Below the pieces are notes generated by a model that was given only the letters and a program-made list of their open reading frames with translations, was not told where the DNA came from and did not search any database. From Leptospira mtsangambouensis (GTDB lineage: Bacteria > Spirochaetota > Leptospiria > Leptospirales > Leptospiraceae), in the NCBI RefSeq assembly GCF_004770475.1, contig NZ_RQHK01000015.1, forward strand, positions 1-64,000: 64,000 nt of DNA. Reading direction: 5' to 3'. This document shows, one piece after another, positions 38,392-48,040 of this stretch (within the stretch, counting starts at the first letter, position 1; each line of letters opens with the position of its first letter). The translations under genes and the position numbers were made by a program.

Positions 38392-38940
38392 ATGATGAAG
38401 CAAAAAGTATACTTGAATATTGGTGAAGCCTATTTCACTTCAGGTATGTATGAAATTCGTACTATTTTAGGTTCTTGTGTGTCCGTATGTTTATTTCATG
38501 AAAAAACAAAACATAGCGCCATCAATCATATTCTTTTACCAGGAAGTGTAGATAAATTAGAAGAAAAACAGAGTTTAAGATATGGAATTACTTCCATGGA
38601 ATTATTGATTAATGAATTTGTGAAACTAAATATCCCTAGAAATGCATTGAAAGCAAAGATATTCGGTGGGTCTCAAACTTCGGTATTATCAACTAGTAAC
38701 GCTGGTCCAAAGAACATAATGTTTGTTAAAGATTTTTTACAGACTGAAAGAATCGCAGTCATCAGTGAAGACACTGGTGGTGAGTTGTATCGGAAGTTAG
38801 TTTTTCATACCGATAATTATGATGTTTTTATTACAAAACTACAATCAAATGCATCTAGCGAAATTTTAACGCAAGAACGACACTTTGAAACAAAAGTGCG
38901 AGAGAGAATGGTTAAAAAAACATCTGTATTTACATTCTGA
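38392..38940 (+). CDS. cheD: Chemoreceptor glutamine deamidase CheD
   Basis: 182 residues with the CheD catalytic Cys-His pair, C29 (TILGSCVSVC) and H46 (INHILLPG), and the conserved KIFGG segment (AKIFGGSQ). It deamidates glutamines on MCP receptors and can interact with CheC/CheY systems. It sits at the 3' side of the che operon but on the opposite strand, converging with cheY (55-bp gap), so it is transcribed separately. Two adjacent ATG codons; no good ribosome site. Confidence 0.88.
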   Translation: MMKQKVYLNIGEAYFTSGMYEIRTILGSCVSVCLFHEKTKHSAINHILLPGSVDKLEEKQSLRYGITSMELLINEFVKLNIPRNALKAKIFGGSQTSVLSTSNAGPKNIMFVKDFLQTERIAVISEDTGGELYRKLVFHTDNYDVFITKLQSNASSEILTQERHFETKVRERMVKKTSVFTF

Positions 38941-38948
38941 GTCCCTCG

Positions 38949-38967
38949 CCCATTTGTTTAGAATGGG
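38949..38967. terminator. Weak hairpin between cheD and cheY
   Basis: CCCATT (38949-38954) pairs with AATGGG (38962-38967). Only short T-rich sequence follows. It may terminate both converging transcripts. Confidence 0.4.
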
Positions 38968-38995
38968 TGTTTGGTCGAAAAATCTTTACGTTCTT

Positions 38996-39364
38996 TTAGC
39001 CGGTAATTTGTTTTAATACTTCAATTAAATCTTCATCATCGAATGGTTTTACAATCCATGCTTTCACTCCTGCATCCTTTCCGGCTTTGCGGAGGTGATC
39101 ACTCGATTCAGTTGATACGATTAGAATGTTTGCCCCGGTACCTTTTGGATGAGCCAAAAATTCACGAGACAGCTCTATTCCATTTTTACCTGGCATATTC
39201 ACATCAAATACGCATCCGTCAAAAGGGCCATTGAGCTCTAAACTTTTCATTGCTTGATCTGCATTTTCTGCCTTAAAGATTTCATAACCTTCATCTGCAA
39301 GGACCATCTCCATAAGTTTCAATGCAGTAGGTGCATCATCGCATAGTAATATTTTTTTTGACAT
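38996..39364 (-). CDS. cheY: CheY-like single-domain response regulator
   Basis: 122 residues, receiver domain only: acidic pair D9-D10, phospho-acceptor D54 (CVFDVNMPGKNG), TES switch Thr and K in WIVKPFDDEDL. A GGGGAGT ribosome site lies ten bases before the ATG. Last gene of the operon running from 45638; it follows cheB by 17 bp. Phospho-CheY presumably controls the periplasmic flagellar motor switch. Confidence 0.88.
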   Translation of the reverse strand: MSKKILLCDDAPTALKLMEMVLADEGYEIFKAENADQAMKSLELNGPFDGCVFDVNMPGKNGIELSREFLAHPKGTGANILIVSTESSDHLRKAGKDAGVKAWIVKPFDDEDLIEVLKQITG

Positions 39365-39381
39365 TTTTTTTTAACTCCCCT

Positions 39382-40413
39382 TTATGATTCTAAAATTTGT
39401 AAGATTACATTTGGTATTGAAGAAAGGCCTGCTTGTTTTTCGACTGCACCTAATACAAAAGCTTCTTTTGGCATTCCATACACAACACTAGAGTCTTCAT
39501 CTTGGCCTATGGTTCTACCACCAGCATCTTTTATTGCCTTTAAGCCAGCTGCTCCGTCTCTTCCCATACCTGTCAATAGTATCGCCAAACAATTGTTACT
39601 CATTTTTCCCTGCGAAATGGAGTTAAAAAGAACATCGACTGAAGGTCGGTGTCCACTAACTTTATCGAATACTTCTAATTCCAAATAATATCGACCAGCC
39701 AAGCGACGGACAAGTAAATGTTGATCCCCAGGAGCAAGATAGACGTGGCCTGTCTCAAGGATATCACCATGGGCCGCTTCTTTGACGGGTAGTCCCGTTG
39801 TTTGATTCAGACGTTGTGCAAACAAAGTGGTAAAATGTTCAGGCATATGTTGAACTACAACAATGGGGGGGAGGTCATTCGGTAATTGGTGTAAGATGAA
39901 ATCTAAGGCTTGGGTTCCTCCTGTGGAGGCACCGATTGCGATTAATTTAATATTTGTTTGTTTTCCCTTAAGCCCTGTTAGTTTATTAGTAAGGGTTGGA
40001 GTGACATATTGTTTAGGCTTGGTAAGGATTCCTAGTTTTTTGATTTTGAATGTTAGTTCTTCTAACATTCTTAAAAAATCTGATTCTGTTCCATCTGGCT
40101 TTCTTACAAAATCCATTGCACCTCGTTGGAGGGCTTGGATCGTTGCATTGGCACCAGTGACAGTGTATGTGCTTAACATAATCACGGGAGTAGGAAAATT
40201 AGGTATCAGCCAGTCTAAAAATTCTATACCAGTCATTCCGGGCATGTCAACATCCAAACTAATCACATCTGGACGAAGTTGCGGAATTAGTATTTTGGCT
40301 TCTAATGCATTTGATGCAGTACCAACAACGTGTATGTCCTTGTTATTTGAAAACATCTCAGACAAAACGTTTCGCACCACATTTTGATCGTCTACAATCA
40401 AGAGTTTGATCAT
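39382..40413 (-). CDS. cheB: Chemotaxis protein-glutamate methylesterase CheB
   Basis: 343 residues. N-terminal receiver with D54 (ISLDVDMPGMTG) and a C-terminal methylesterase domain with the catalytic triad S163 (GASTGG), H189 (VQHMPEHF) and D286 (TGMGRDGAAG). It demethylates or deamidates MCP glutamates when phosphorylated by CheA. Its start overlaps the cheA stop by four bases. The window has no cheR partner. Confidence 0.93.
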   Translation of the reverse strand: MIKLLIVDDQNVVRNVLSEMFSNNKDIHVVGTASNALEAKILIPQLRPDVISLDVDMPGMTGIEFLDWLIPNFPTPVIMLSTYTVTGANATIQALQRGAMDFVRKPDGTESDFLRMLEELTFKIKKLGILTKPKQYVTPTLTNKLTGLKGKQTNIKLIAIGASTGGTQALDFILHQLPNDLPPIVVVQHMPEHFTTLFAQRLNQTTGLPVKEAAHGDILETGHVYLAPGDQHLLVRRLAGRYYLELEVFDKVSGHRPSVDVLFNSISQGKMSNNCLAILLTGMGRDGAAGLKAIKDAGGRTIGQDEDSSVVYGMPKEAFVLGAVEKQAGLSSIPNVILQILES

Positions 40414-42251
40414 GATTCACTTCTGTGCAGTTTCTGAAATATTGATTTAACATCTAAAATTAAACTTACGTTTCCGCTACCTAGAATTGTGAATCCATTT
40501 ACCCCGCTTGCTTCTTCTAAAATTCCTTGTAATGGTTTGATGACTACATTTTGATTTCCAACTATTTCATCGACTCGAATCCCTAATAACTTCTTCTCAT
40601 ATTCGAGAACAATCATAAGTGGATCCAATCCTTCATAAACAATTTTCTCTCTATGATTTAGAATCTGGTTGATGTCAAAAATTGGGATAAAGGTGCCTCT
40701 GACGTCGATGACTTTTTGGTTATCCTCAAGAGGAATTTCTTTTTTTTCCCGCAGGCTTACAAACTCTCTTAGTTCAATGGTTTGGATTGTGAAAAACTTT
40801 TTACCAATGCGGACCACCGTTCCTTCCATAATTCCAAGAGAAAGCGGAATCCTTAGAATGAAACTTGTACCTTTCTGTAAGCGACTGTGGATTTCAATTT
40901 TACCGCCCATTTTTTCAACATTTTGACGCACAATGTCCATACCGACACCTCTACCAGAAATGTCTGTCACTGCTTCTGCTGTGGATAGACCGGGAACAAA
41001 AATCAAGTTATATACTTCTTGGTCTGACAAGTGTTCGGTGTCTCCGCTAAGTATTCCTCTTTCAATTGATTTTTGTATTATTTTTTCACGATTTAATCCT
41101 CTGCCGTCATCACGGATCATAACCCATACTTCATTGACAGATTGCCTTGCACTTAGCTGGATGGTACCAACTTCTGCTTTTCCAGATAACATTCTCTCTT
41201 CCGTTGTTTCGATTCCATGATCAATTGAATTTCTCAAAATATGAATGATCGGGTCTGCAATTAAATCAACAATGGATTTGTCAATTTCGGTCTCCTCTCC
41301 GCTGATGTATAATGCAACTTTTTTGTTTGCCTTTTTCTGCAGGTCGCGAATCAAACGAGACATCTTTTGAAAAACTCCACTAATGGGTATCATCCGAGTT
41401 GATAAAGCTACTTCTTGTAAATCTAATACGATTTTGTGGAGACGATTGATAGAAGAATTGAAATCTTCATTCCGAAGAGATTTAAGAAGAGGGTGTTGTG
41501 TTACATTCGACTCAGCAATCACCAACTCTCCTACTAAATCCATAAGCGCATCCAACTTTTCATTTGCTACTTTGATTTCTTTTTTCTGAATGTTTGTGGT
41601 AGCAGCGATTGGTTCTTTATCTAATTGTGTTTTCGCAGGTTTCAGTATTTCTGTCGTTTTTTGATCTTTGATATTTGTTTTGGATTCTGCAAAGGTTGGA
41701 TTAGGTGAGTTATCAAAAATTTCAAAAGCGGGTTTTTTTATTGCTATAATAGGCTCAGCATTGAGTTCTTCTTCGCCAAATATTTCAAAACTTTTTTTCT
41801 TTTTTGGTGTAACAATTTCTTCTACTGTTCCGAAAGTTTCCGCATTTAATTGTTTAATCTCACGTTTTAAAACTTCAATGATTGCTTCGGATTCATCATC
41901 TAATTCTGGATTTGATTTTGTTTCATCTACTTTATGCAATAGTCTTCGCAATTGATCACATGTGTTGATGAGTACTTGGCAAATATCTTCACTCGGAAGT
42001 TTTTTTTCTTTGCGCAAAATATCCATCAAAGTTTCTGCTTCATGAGATATTTTGACTAAACTTTCTAGTTTTAATAATCCGGTTGAACCCTTAAAGGTAT
42101 GAACCGCACGAAACAGGTTGTTAATAAGATCTTCATCGTATTCACCTGATTGATCATTGATTCCTTCTATTGAAAGAATCAATGATTCGCAAACTTCAAT
42201 AAGTTCAAACCCTTCGGGGATAAAATCGAGTAAGAGTTGTTCTCTTCCCAT
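40410..42251 (-). CDS. cheA: Chemotaxis histidine kinase CheA
   Basis: 613 residues. P1 (HPt) with H51 in RAVHTFKGSTG; an extended, low-complexity linker (about 140-225) in place of a clear P2; P3 dimerisation (KLDALMDLVGELVIAESNV); P4 ATPase with N box (HILRNSIDHGIE), G1 (IRDDGRGL) and G2 (GRGVGMDIV); P5 CheW-like regulatory domain to the end. It phosphorylates CheY and CheB under MCP/CheW control. The apparent lack of P2 should slow CheY docking (inference). Eight bases separate it from mcp. Confidence 0.93.
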   Translation of the reverse strand: MGREQLLLDFIPEGFELIEVCESLILSIEGINDQSGEYDEDLINNLFRAVHTFKGSTGLLKLESLVKISHEAETLMDILRKEKKLPSEDICQVLINTCDQLRRLLHKVDETKSNPELDDESEAIIEVLKREIKQLNAETFGTVEEIVTPKKKKSFEIFGEEELNAEPIIAIKKPAFEIFDNSPNPTFAESKTNIKDQKTTEILKPAKTQLDKEPIAATTNIQKKEIKVANEKLDALMDLVGELVIAESNVTQHPLLKSLRNEDFNSSINRLHKIVLDLQEVALSTRMIPISGVFQKMSRLIRDLQKKANKKVALYISGEETEIDKSIVDLIADPIIHILRNSIDHGIETTEERMLSGKAEVGTIQLSARQSVNEVWVMIRDDGRGLNREKIIQKSIERGILSGDTEHLSDQEVYNLIFVPGLSTAEAVTDISGRGVGMDIVRQNVEKMGGKIEIHSRLQKGTSFILRIPLSLGIMEGTVVRIGKKFFTIQTIELREFVSLREKKEIPLEDNQKVIDVRGTFIPIFDINQILNHREKIVYEGLDPLMIVLEYEKKLLGIRVDEIVGNQNVVIKPLQGILEEASGVNGFTILGSGNVSLILDVKSIFQKLHRSES

Positions 42252-42259
42252 AACTCAAC

Positions 42260-43780
42260 TCAAAATTTTTCTGTCAGAGCATTATGTTCGATTCCTGAAC
42301 CAAAACCATTAGAAGACTTATTGTTTTTTCCAAATTCGGCTGCAATGTTTTTCAGGTCACCAGGTATGTTTGTGATATTTTTAGTTTGCTTTGATATTGC
42401 AATTTTTTCCTTATCTACTTTTACAAGTGTTCCCATAATTTCCATTAGGTGACCTGATTGTTGTTTGAGTTCATTTGATGTGGCTGCTAATTCTTCAGAA
42501 GAGGAGGCAGCAATTTGTGTGGTTTGGTCCATCTGGGTCATTGCCAACGAAATCTGATTGATACCTGAGGATTGTTCCCTTGATGCATCTGCAATTGAAG
42601 AAACTAGTTCTGCTGTTTTACTAATGCTTGGGACAATTTCTTCGATAACTTTTCCCGCTTCTTCGGCAAGCGAAACGCTGTTAAACGAAAGTTGGTTGAT
42701 TTCTTGGGCCGCGACTTGGCTTCTTTCTGCAAGTTTTCTTACTTCATCTGCAACAACAGCAAATCCTTTTCCATGTTTACCTGCTCGTGCAGCTTCAATT
42801 GCTGCATTGAGAGCAAGTAAATTGGTTTGATAGGCGATTTCTTCAATGATTTTAATCTTGGAGGAAATATTTTTCATAGCATCTAATGTTTTAAATACAG
42901 ATTCCCTCCCTTTGGTTGTTTCATTTGCTGATTGGGATGCAATTTCATTCGTTTCAATTGCTGCTTGCGAATTTTGTGATACAGAAGATGACATCTCTTC
43001 GATAGAAGCTGTTGATTCCTCAATTGATGCTGCTTGTTCACTCGCTCCTTGGCTAAGAGAATAGGCTGTGGCTGATACCTGTTCTGCAGCAGTGGATACG
43101 GTTGTTGCAATTTCTACAGCTGAGTTTAGAGCCTTGGTAATGCTAACAATGATCCATATGGCTATAAGAATAGAAACCACTGCCGAAACAACAAACAGTG
43201 CTGACATAAAGATAAAAACGTTTTGATAATACTCGTCAGTAAGTCGATTGGCTTCATTTATTTCGTTGGTGACCGTCAATGCAATTTCATCTGCAATTTT
43301 ATCAAATTTATCAGCGGCCGGACGACCTTTCCCATTGGATATATCTTGAGCTTGTTGTGTTTGATTTTTTAGAGCGACAACTTTTACCAGTTCAAATGCA
43401 TCAGAGTATTCTTTGTATGCAGCTTTAAGCTCTTGTAACTTCTGTTTGTCCTTTTGGTTGCTTAGTTTTTCTAAATTTTCAATATAGCTGAGTAGTTCTT
43501 CAGTGTAACGAGCTTTGTCGCTTAACCTTTTGTTCATCAATTCTGTTGTTTGGTCAAGTATTAGATTTTTTTCTGCCCGAGTAATCCATAGGAATTTTGC
43601 CCTGATTTTTTCCGAAAGTTGAACTTTTGGTGAATAGATTAATACTATATCAGTAACTTTATTATTAAAAATATTAACGCTGTAAATTCCTGATCCAGTG
43701 CCAATTCCAATAAAAAAAATTAGCAAACTGAATCCGAGAATCAATTTTCCTTTGACTGTCATGGAGTTTAAATTAAACAT
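42260..43780 (-). CDS. Methyl-accepting chemotaxis protein, four-helix-bundle sensor
   Basis: 506 residues. Transmembrane segments at about 12-32 and 188-213 flank a periplasmic four-helix-bundle sensor domain. There is little HAMP sequence after TM2 before the methylation helices. The signalling hairpin tip is intact ([36 protein letters not shown]). Methylation or deamidation Gln/Glu pairs lie in the flanking helices ([20 protein letters not shown]). It is encoded between cheW and cheA, so it is the dedicated receptor of this cluster. Confidence 0.92.
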   Translation of the reverse strand: MFNLNSMTVKGKLILGFSLLIFFIGIGTGSGIYSVNIFNNKVTDIVLIYSPKVQLSEKIRAKFLWITRAEKNLILDQTTELMNKRLSDKARYTEELLSYIENLEKLSNQKDKQKLQELKAAYKEYSDAFELVKVVALKNQTQQAQDISNGKGRPAADKFDKIADEIALTVTNEINEANRLTDEYYQNVFIFMSALFVVSAVVSILIAIWIIVSITKALNSAVEIATTVSTAAEQVSATAYSLSQGASEQAASIEESTASIEEMSSSVSQNSQAAIETNEIASQSANETTKGRESVFKTLDAMKNISSKIKIIEEIAYQTNLLALNAAIEAARAGKHGKGFAVVADEVRKLAERSQVAAQEINQLSFNSVSLAEEAGKVIEEIVPSISKTAELVSSIADASREQSSGINQISLAMTQMDQTTQIAASSSEELAATSNELKQQSGHLMEIMGTLVKVDKEKIAISKQTKNITNIPGDLKNIAAEFGKNNKSSNGFGSGIEHNALTEKF

Positions 43781-43795
43781 ATTTGGTTCCTTGTA

Positions 43796-44320
43796 TTAAG
43801 ATTGATTGCTAATTGCTGCATCTAACGCTAGTTTGTCTTCATCTTTGAGTAGTTTTTCAATATTTAATAAAACTTTGACTTCATCACTAACCTTTGCAAT
43901 TGATTTGATAAACTGGTTTCCTTGGTGTTCTCCAAACTTAGGAGCTTCCTCCATGTTGTTAGGTGCTATTTTGATAACTTCTTTGACTGTATCAACAATT
44001 AGTCCTATTAATTGTTGGTTTACGCTGAGGATAATTACACAGGTTTTGTCATTATATCCAATTGATTGCATTCTAAAACGATCGCGAACATCAATCAAAG
44101 CGATCACTTTGCCTCTTAGGTTAATAACACCTTTGATAAAGGTGGGCATGTCAGGTATTTCAGTAATGTTTTGCATTCCAACAATTTCTGTGATAAATTT
44201 GATTTCGATTCCGTAACTTCGGTCAGCAAGAGAGAAGATTAGATAACGACCATCCAAAGTGTCTTCGTCATCATAATCGTCGTTTTCATCTGAGAGAGGT
44301 TCTATTTCAAGGTTATTCAT
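43796..44320 (-). CDS. cheW: Chemotaxis coupling protein CheW
   Basis: 174 residues. A CheW fold with YLIFSLADRSYGIEI, the FIKGVINLRGKVIALIDVR signature and IGLIVDTVKEVI. An acidic N-terminal tail (about 20 residues; SDENDDYDDED) is unusual. It couples the MCP to CheA. It lies 15 bp upstream of mcp in the operon. Confidence 0.93.
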   Translation of the reverse strand: MNNLEIEPLSDENDDYDDEDTLDGRYLIFSLADRSYGIEIKFITEIVGMQNITEIPDMPTFIKGVINLRGKVIALIDVRDRFRMQSIGYNDKTCVIILSVNQQLIGLIVDTVKEVIKIAPNNMEEAPKFGEHQGNQFIKSIAKVSDEVKVLLNIEKLLKDEDKLALDAAISNQS

Positions 44321-44393
44321 TTTCTCACCTTTGTCTTAGCGAAGATTCATACACTTGAATGTATGTAAATCATAAAAATAGAATTGTTCCAAT

Positions 44394-45638
44394 TTAAGGA
44401 ACAAGATCAAACTCTAATGAAACTGAAACTTCAGAAGACTGATCATTATAAATATTGGATTCCAAAACATTGAAGTATATTTTTGCATTCATATCTTCTA
44501 ATATTTTTTTTACAATCGGTAGTCCAAGGCCGAGTCCAAATTCTTCTTTTGAATAACGTTCATCCACATATTTGTTTACTCGATAGAATGGCTGAAATAA
44601 AATGATTTCTTCTGATTTTTTAAAATCAATTTGTTGAATGGATTGATCCATTGGTGCATTTAATATTTTAAGAGAAAACTTTTCTCCCGCTTTCATAAAG
44701 AGAATATAGATGCTGGAACCTTCCTGTCCGTACTTCATCGCATTGATGAGTAATTCTCGAATTGCTGTTCTTAAAAGTTTGAAATGACAGTGGAATTTAT
44801 TTTCAGTATTTGTTTGTAAATTTGAAATATGAAACTTCTGGTTTTTGATAGCAGTCATATCGGAAAGATAAGTTACTTCATCTTGGATCATATTTCGAAA
44901 GTCTTTTAAGGTTGCTGTTTCTGCTTGTGCTGCGCTACCTTCGAACACGATTTGTGCTTCCGCTAAGGTTTGGACTAACTTTTTTGTACTACTAAAGTTT
45001 TCTTCTAACAATTCATAAATCGTGGATGGGATGATGTGCTGATTCCCTTCTTTTTTTGCTTTCCTGAGTAGGGAACCGACAGTGGTAACAAGAGCTCCTA
45101 ATCCCGATCCTTGCATTAAAGAAGTGTTTAGATTTGGGAGAGCTTTTTCCATCCAATCTCTATGATTGCCTTTACCTTCAATTTCATGCCGCCAGTTGAA
45201 GATTTTAATGATTTCTTTGTGCAAATTTTCTTCGTAGTGAACAACGGATTTTTCAATTTCAGATAAATCTCTATCTGTTGGTTCTTTGATTTCTATAGCA
45301 GAAAACAAAACAAATTTTTCTGACTGATTAGGCAACGAGATAGGTGAAAGTTTAATCACCAATTGGAATTTCGGAAAGGAATAATGTGTAGCAAACGAAG
45401 TTCCAGAATTGATCACTTGAGAAAAAGTATCTGCGAGTGTCCTTAAGGATTCAGGGATTAAATCTAGAAAAGATTTTCCTATACTATCGTTACTGATTCC
45501 CCATGGATTTGTGGGAGAGGCAATTGCTACTAAGATATGGCCACTTTCCGAAAGAAGAACATAGTTCCCTTCTGGAAGAGAAGTAAACAAGGCATTAGCA
45601 TATTCTTTAAACGTGGTTTCTGTGGACATCCCTTCCAT
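44394..45638 (-). CDS. Histidine-kinase-like protein heading the che operon
   Basis: 414 residues, cytosolic. Residues 10-125 look like a PAS-type sensor (NYVLLSESGHILVAI, SFLDLIPESLR). The middle is helical without a canonical H box; NWRHEI (about 160) is the only His in a helical context that might serve. The C-terminus is HATPase-like with N box ELLINAMKYG and G2 GLGLGLPIVKKIL, but no clear DxGxG. It is first in the operon with cheW, mcp, cheA, cheB and cheY (73-bp gap). It could modulate CheY or CheB, or be an ATP-binding regulator (inference). Start either 45638 or ATG 45629. Confidence 0.75.
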   Translation of the reverse strand: MEGMSTETTFKEYANALFTSLPEGNYVLLSESGHILVAIASPTNPWGISNDSIGKSFLDLIPESLRTLADTFSQVINSGTSFATHYSFPKFQLVIKLSPISLPNQSEKFVLFSAIEIKEPTDRDLSEIEKSVVHYEENLHKEIIKIFNWRHEIEGKGNHRDWMEKALPNLNTSLMQGSGLGALVTTVGSLLRKAKKEGNQHIIPSTIYELLEENFSSTKKLVQTLAEAQIVFEGSAAQAETATLKDFRNMIQDEVTYLSDMTAIKNQKFHISNLQTNTENKFHCHFKLLRTAIRELLINAMKYGQEGSSIYILFMKAGEKFSLKILNAPMDQSIQQIDFKKSEEIILFQPFYRVNKYVDERYSKEEFGLGLGLPIVKKILEDMNAKIYFNVLESNIYNDQSSEVSVSLEFDLVP

Positions 45639-46302
45639 TTTTCCTACTAACCCAAAATTTGAATTCGCTGTGAACAGTTTTTACTTATAACATAAATACG
45701 AATAAATACAATTAAATACGAGACGTTGTATGAAAAAAAGTTCATAAATACTGTTCCGAGTTTGAACATGATACTATGTCGTATCTTTACTGATATTTGC
45801 CGGTAAATAACTTTGCCCATTCATTTGGAGTGGAATTTTTCAAAGAGAATATATTGTAAAATTAATTTAGAATATAAGGAGCATTGAAAGTTTTTCACGA
45901 ATCACTTTTGATTTTCCTCCATTACGTTGTTGCAATTGTGGATGGTATCTTTGATAAAAAAGTATTCTTTCGAGAATATTCGAGGTCACTTGATTAATTC
46001 TGTGAAAGTTTCTGTTGGCGATATGATGACGCACAAATCTTTCTATCTCCCGTTTTATATTCATTTAAAGAAAATATATGATACAGTGCAATATGGGTCT
46101 AAAATTAAATCTAAGCTGAAATTATTATACAGATAAATATTGCCTTGCACTTGTTGGTTTTCAGTAAGAGATTGAAAGGTTAAATTATTTTTCTCCTTAT
46201 CTTTTTGTGTATTAATTGTGGTTAGTTGGTTTATGGATAGTGTTTTGTGTCGAAACATTCGCTACGAGAAATGTATCACTGTAAATTTAAATTAGTTTTT
46301 CT
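45639..46302. other. Long intergenic region, no convincing gene
   Basis: About 660 bp between the che operon and the lipoprotein cluster. Short frames of 65-69 codons exist on both strands (for example 45867-46064 minus and 45927-46136 plus), but they have no ribosome site, family look or clear coding bias, so they are not called. The region holds tandem decamers at 45691-45720. Confidence 0.5.
45691..45720. promoter_or_regulatory. Three tandem decamers upstream of che operon
   Basis: ATAAATACG, ATAAATACA and TTAAATACG occur in register every 10 bp, 54-82 bp upstream of the che-operon start. Exact helical phasing suggests a protein-binding array on one DNA face, though chance in AT-rich DNA is possible. 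Confidence 0.4.
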
Positions 46303-46329
46303 CTCCAGATTCCCGTCCCAGGAAGACAG
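46303..46329 (+). promoter_or_regulatory. Lipoprotein dyad element, copy 1
   Basis: ATTCCCGTCC-CA-GGAAGACAG, preceded by CTCCAG. It sits 62 bp before the lipoprotein start at 46392 and points in the gene's direction. All 27 bp are identical to copy 3 at 53114. Core dyad CGTCC/GGACG with one mismatch. Confidence 0.7.
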
Positions 46330-46391
46330 CATAAAATCTATCAAGTAACATCCTTTCATAGAATATTAAGTTCTTTCTAGTGGAGGATAAC

Positions 46392-46955
46392 TTGAAGACA
46401 AATAGAATATGGAAAAATAAAACAATTACAAAGACGTTATTAATTTTGTTCACGGTAATGTTTGCCTTTGTTTTGGTAAATTGTTCTGAGGGAAAAAAAG
46501 AAGATACATCGAGTGCATTACTTGCACCGCTGCTGTTCTTAACTTATACGGCAAACCCTGATTTACCTGAACCAGCATTGAATTCTGTGAATTTAACGAT
46601 TGGAAATGATAAGTTTACAAAGACAATCGGTGTTTGTAGAGGTGATTTTGGTGTAGATGATAATGTAATGATTCCTGGAAATGATTTCTCTTTACCATCA
46701 TTCTTTCTTCATAAAGTAGATTTTACTAAAACTAGTGATGTCTCTGTAACTCCTGCAGGTAGTTTTCTGTTAAACGTGGATACGCAAAACGGTAGTTACG
46801 ATCCAGTATTATCTTGCCCTGTTAAGATTATGGAAAACTCGGCTACGGTGTATGATATCCAGGTAAAAGATTGCCTTGTCGATAAAATTGTTGGTGCTGT
46901 AACACCACCAACTAACATCATTTCGTTTCGCGTAAGATGTACGAAAGGTCTATAA
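46392..46955 (+). CDS. Hypothetical lipoprotein with dyad-element leader
   Basis: 187 residues from the TTG at 46392, chosen because GGAGG (46382-46386) lies six bases before it; a GTG at 46380 would include that site. The signal peptide ends in FVLVNC, a Leptospira-style lipobox. The mature part has a linker (SEGKKEDTSS) and a beta-rich domain with four cysteines (GVCRGDFG, LSCPVK, VKDCLVDK, VRCTKGL), probably two disulphides. No family recognised. First gene of the 46-49 kb cluster; an inverted repeat at 47010 separates it from the haem lipoprotein. Confidence 0.7.
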   Translation: MKTNRIWKNKTITKTLLILFTVMFAFVLVNCSEGKKEDTSSALLAPLLFLTYTANPDLPEPALNSVNLTIGNDKFTKTIGVCRGDFGVDDNVMIPGNDFSLPSFFLHKVDFTKTSDVSVTPAGSFLLNVDTQNGSYDPVLSCPVKIMENSATVYDIQVKDCLVDKIVGAVTPPTNIISFRVRCTKGL

Positions 46956-47009
46956 AAAAAACAGAAAGTTTATCCATAAGAGAATTATGGTATAGTTGAA
47001 ATTTAGTTT

Positions 47010-47033
47010 CGATACATCGGTTTCGATGTATCG
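47010..47033. promoter_or_regulatory. Perfect 10-bp inverted repeat
   Basis: CGATACATCG (47010-47019) and CGATGTATCG (47024-47033) flank GTTT, 24 bp before the GTG of the haem lipoprotein. No T tract follows, so an operator or mRNA hairpin is more likely than a terminator. Confidence 0.5.
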
Positions 47034-47057
47034 GTTATAAAAACAAAGGGTAGTTTT

Positions 47058-47486
47058 GTGGCAATAATTCAAATTCTTAAGTCAAGTGGTCTTGTTTTGC
47101 TTCTTTCTTTATCTATATTCTTAAATTGTAGGAATGAAAAGAGTTCTGATAAAGAGGGGGTGCTAGAGTCTTATGCATTGTTGTTAGGTTCTATTACGCC
47201 TCTTTCGGAAATTACGGATGCAGATTGTACGGACCCTGCGCCTGCTTTTGTTACTCTTGGCCAGGCAGGAACAACTACAACTTGTGCCAATTGTCATAAT
47301 GTTAGTAACGCTAACGCTGGTTTTGACATCACTTCATATAACAGCACTAAAAATAGAATCACCATTGGAAATCCAAGGGGAAGTTTGTTATATAATAAAA
47401 TTAATACGGGATCGATGCGTATATACAATACAAATTCAATCAATAAAGCCGTCTATTGTTGGACGCTTAAGGGTGCAAACCCCTGA
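47058..47486 (+). CDS. Mono-haem c-type cytochrome-like lipoprotein
   Basis: 142 residues from a GTG. Signal peptide with lipobox IFLNC (C24). A single haem-binding site C76-x-x-C79-H80 (CANCH) is followed by [14 protein letters not shown] and [12 protein letters not shown], the pattern of small planctomycete/Leptospira-type cytochrome domains. A second cysteine pair (C57, YCW near the end) may form a disulphide. Likely periplasmic electron carrier. The YceI-like gene follows in 20 bp. Confidence 0.75.
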   Translation: MAIIQILKSSGLVLLLSLSIFLNCRNEKSSDKEGVLESYALLLGSITPLSEITDADCTDPAPAFVTLGQAGTTTTCANCHNVSNANAGFDITSYNSTKNRITIGNPRGSLLYNKINTGSMRIYNTNSINKAVYCWTLKGANP

Positions 47487-47506
47487 TTCCTTTTTATATA
47501 AAGAGT

Positions 47507-48040
47507 TTGTTTCTTCTTTTGTGGATCGTTGTAGCAACCAACCTTTATGCTGACAAAAAAATCAAAGAATTGGTCGTAAAAGAAGCAAAAATCCAATTTA
47601 TAAGTGAAGCACCTCAGGAAACGATTCGAGGTAACGTAACAAAAGTTTTTGGGTCTGCAAATTTAGAAACGAAAAAAGTCTCCATTCAAATCGATTTGAA
47701 AGCGTTAAATATTCCGAGTCGGATGATGAATCGTCACATGCACGAGAACTATCTCGAAACGGAACTATATCCAAACACAAACTTTGTTGGAGTAATTAAA
47801 AGATGGGATATTAAATCTAAAATTGTGGAAATTGAAGGAGACCTCACTCTCCACGGAGTCACTAAAAAGAAATTTAAGATACAAGGAAACATTGAAGAAA
47901 CTGAAAAAGATTTTTTGATTCGTTCGAATTTCGAAATCCATCTTGCAGATTTTAAAATCGAAGTACCAAAGTTAGTGATTTTAAAACTAAACGATACGAT
48001 CCAAATCGAATCTGAAATTTTATGGAAGGATCAAGAATGA
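47507..48040 (+). CDS. YceI-family exported lipocalin-like protein
   Basis: 177 residues from a TTG; no ATG is available in frame. Short signal ([13 protein letters not shown]). The YceI fold is evident: [32 protein letters not shown] (the usual histidine/charged cluster), and [19 protein letters not shown]. YceI proteins bind isoprenoid or other lipids in a barrel. Context with a cytochrome lipoprotein and a beta-barrel protein suggests a lipid-linked redox role (inference). It overlaps the next gene as ATGA. Confidence 0.82.
   Translation: MFLLLWIVVATNLYADKKIKELVVKEAKIQFISEAPQETIRGNVTKVFGSANLETKKVSIQIDLKALNIPSRMMNRHMHENYLETELYPNTNFVGVIKRWDIKSKIVEIEGDLTLHGVTKKKFKIQGNIEETEKDFLIRSNFEIHLADFKIEVPKLVILKLNDTIQIESEILWKDQE

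Noticed and set aside
45867..46136. Short open frames on both strands in the 45.6-46.3 kb gap
   Set aside because: No ribosome site, no family features, and they overlap each other.
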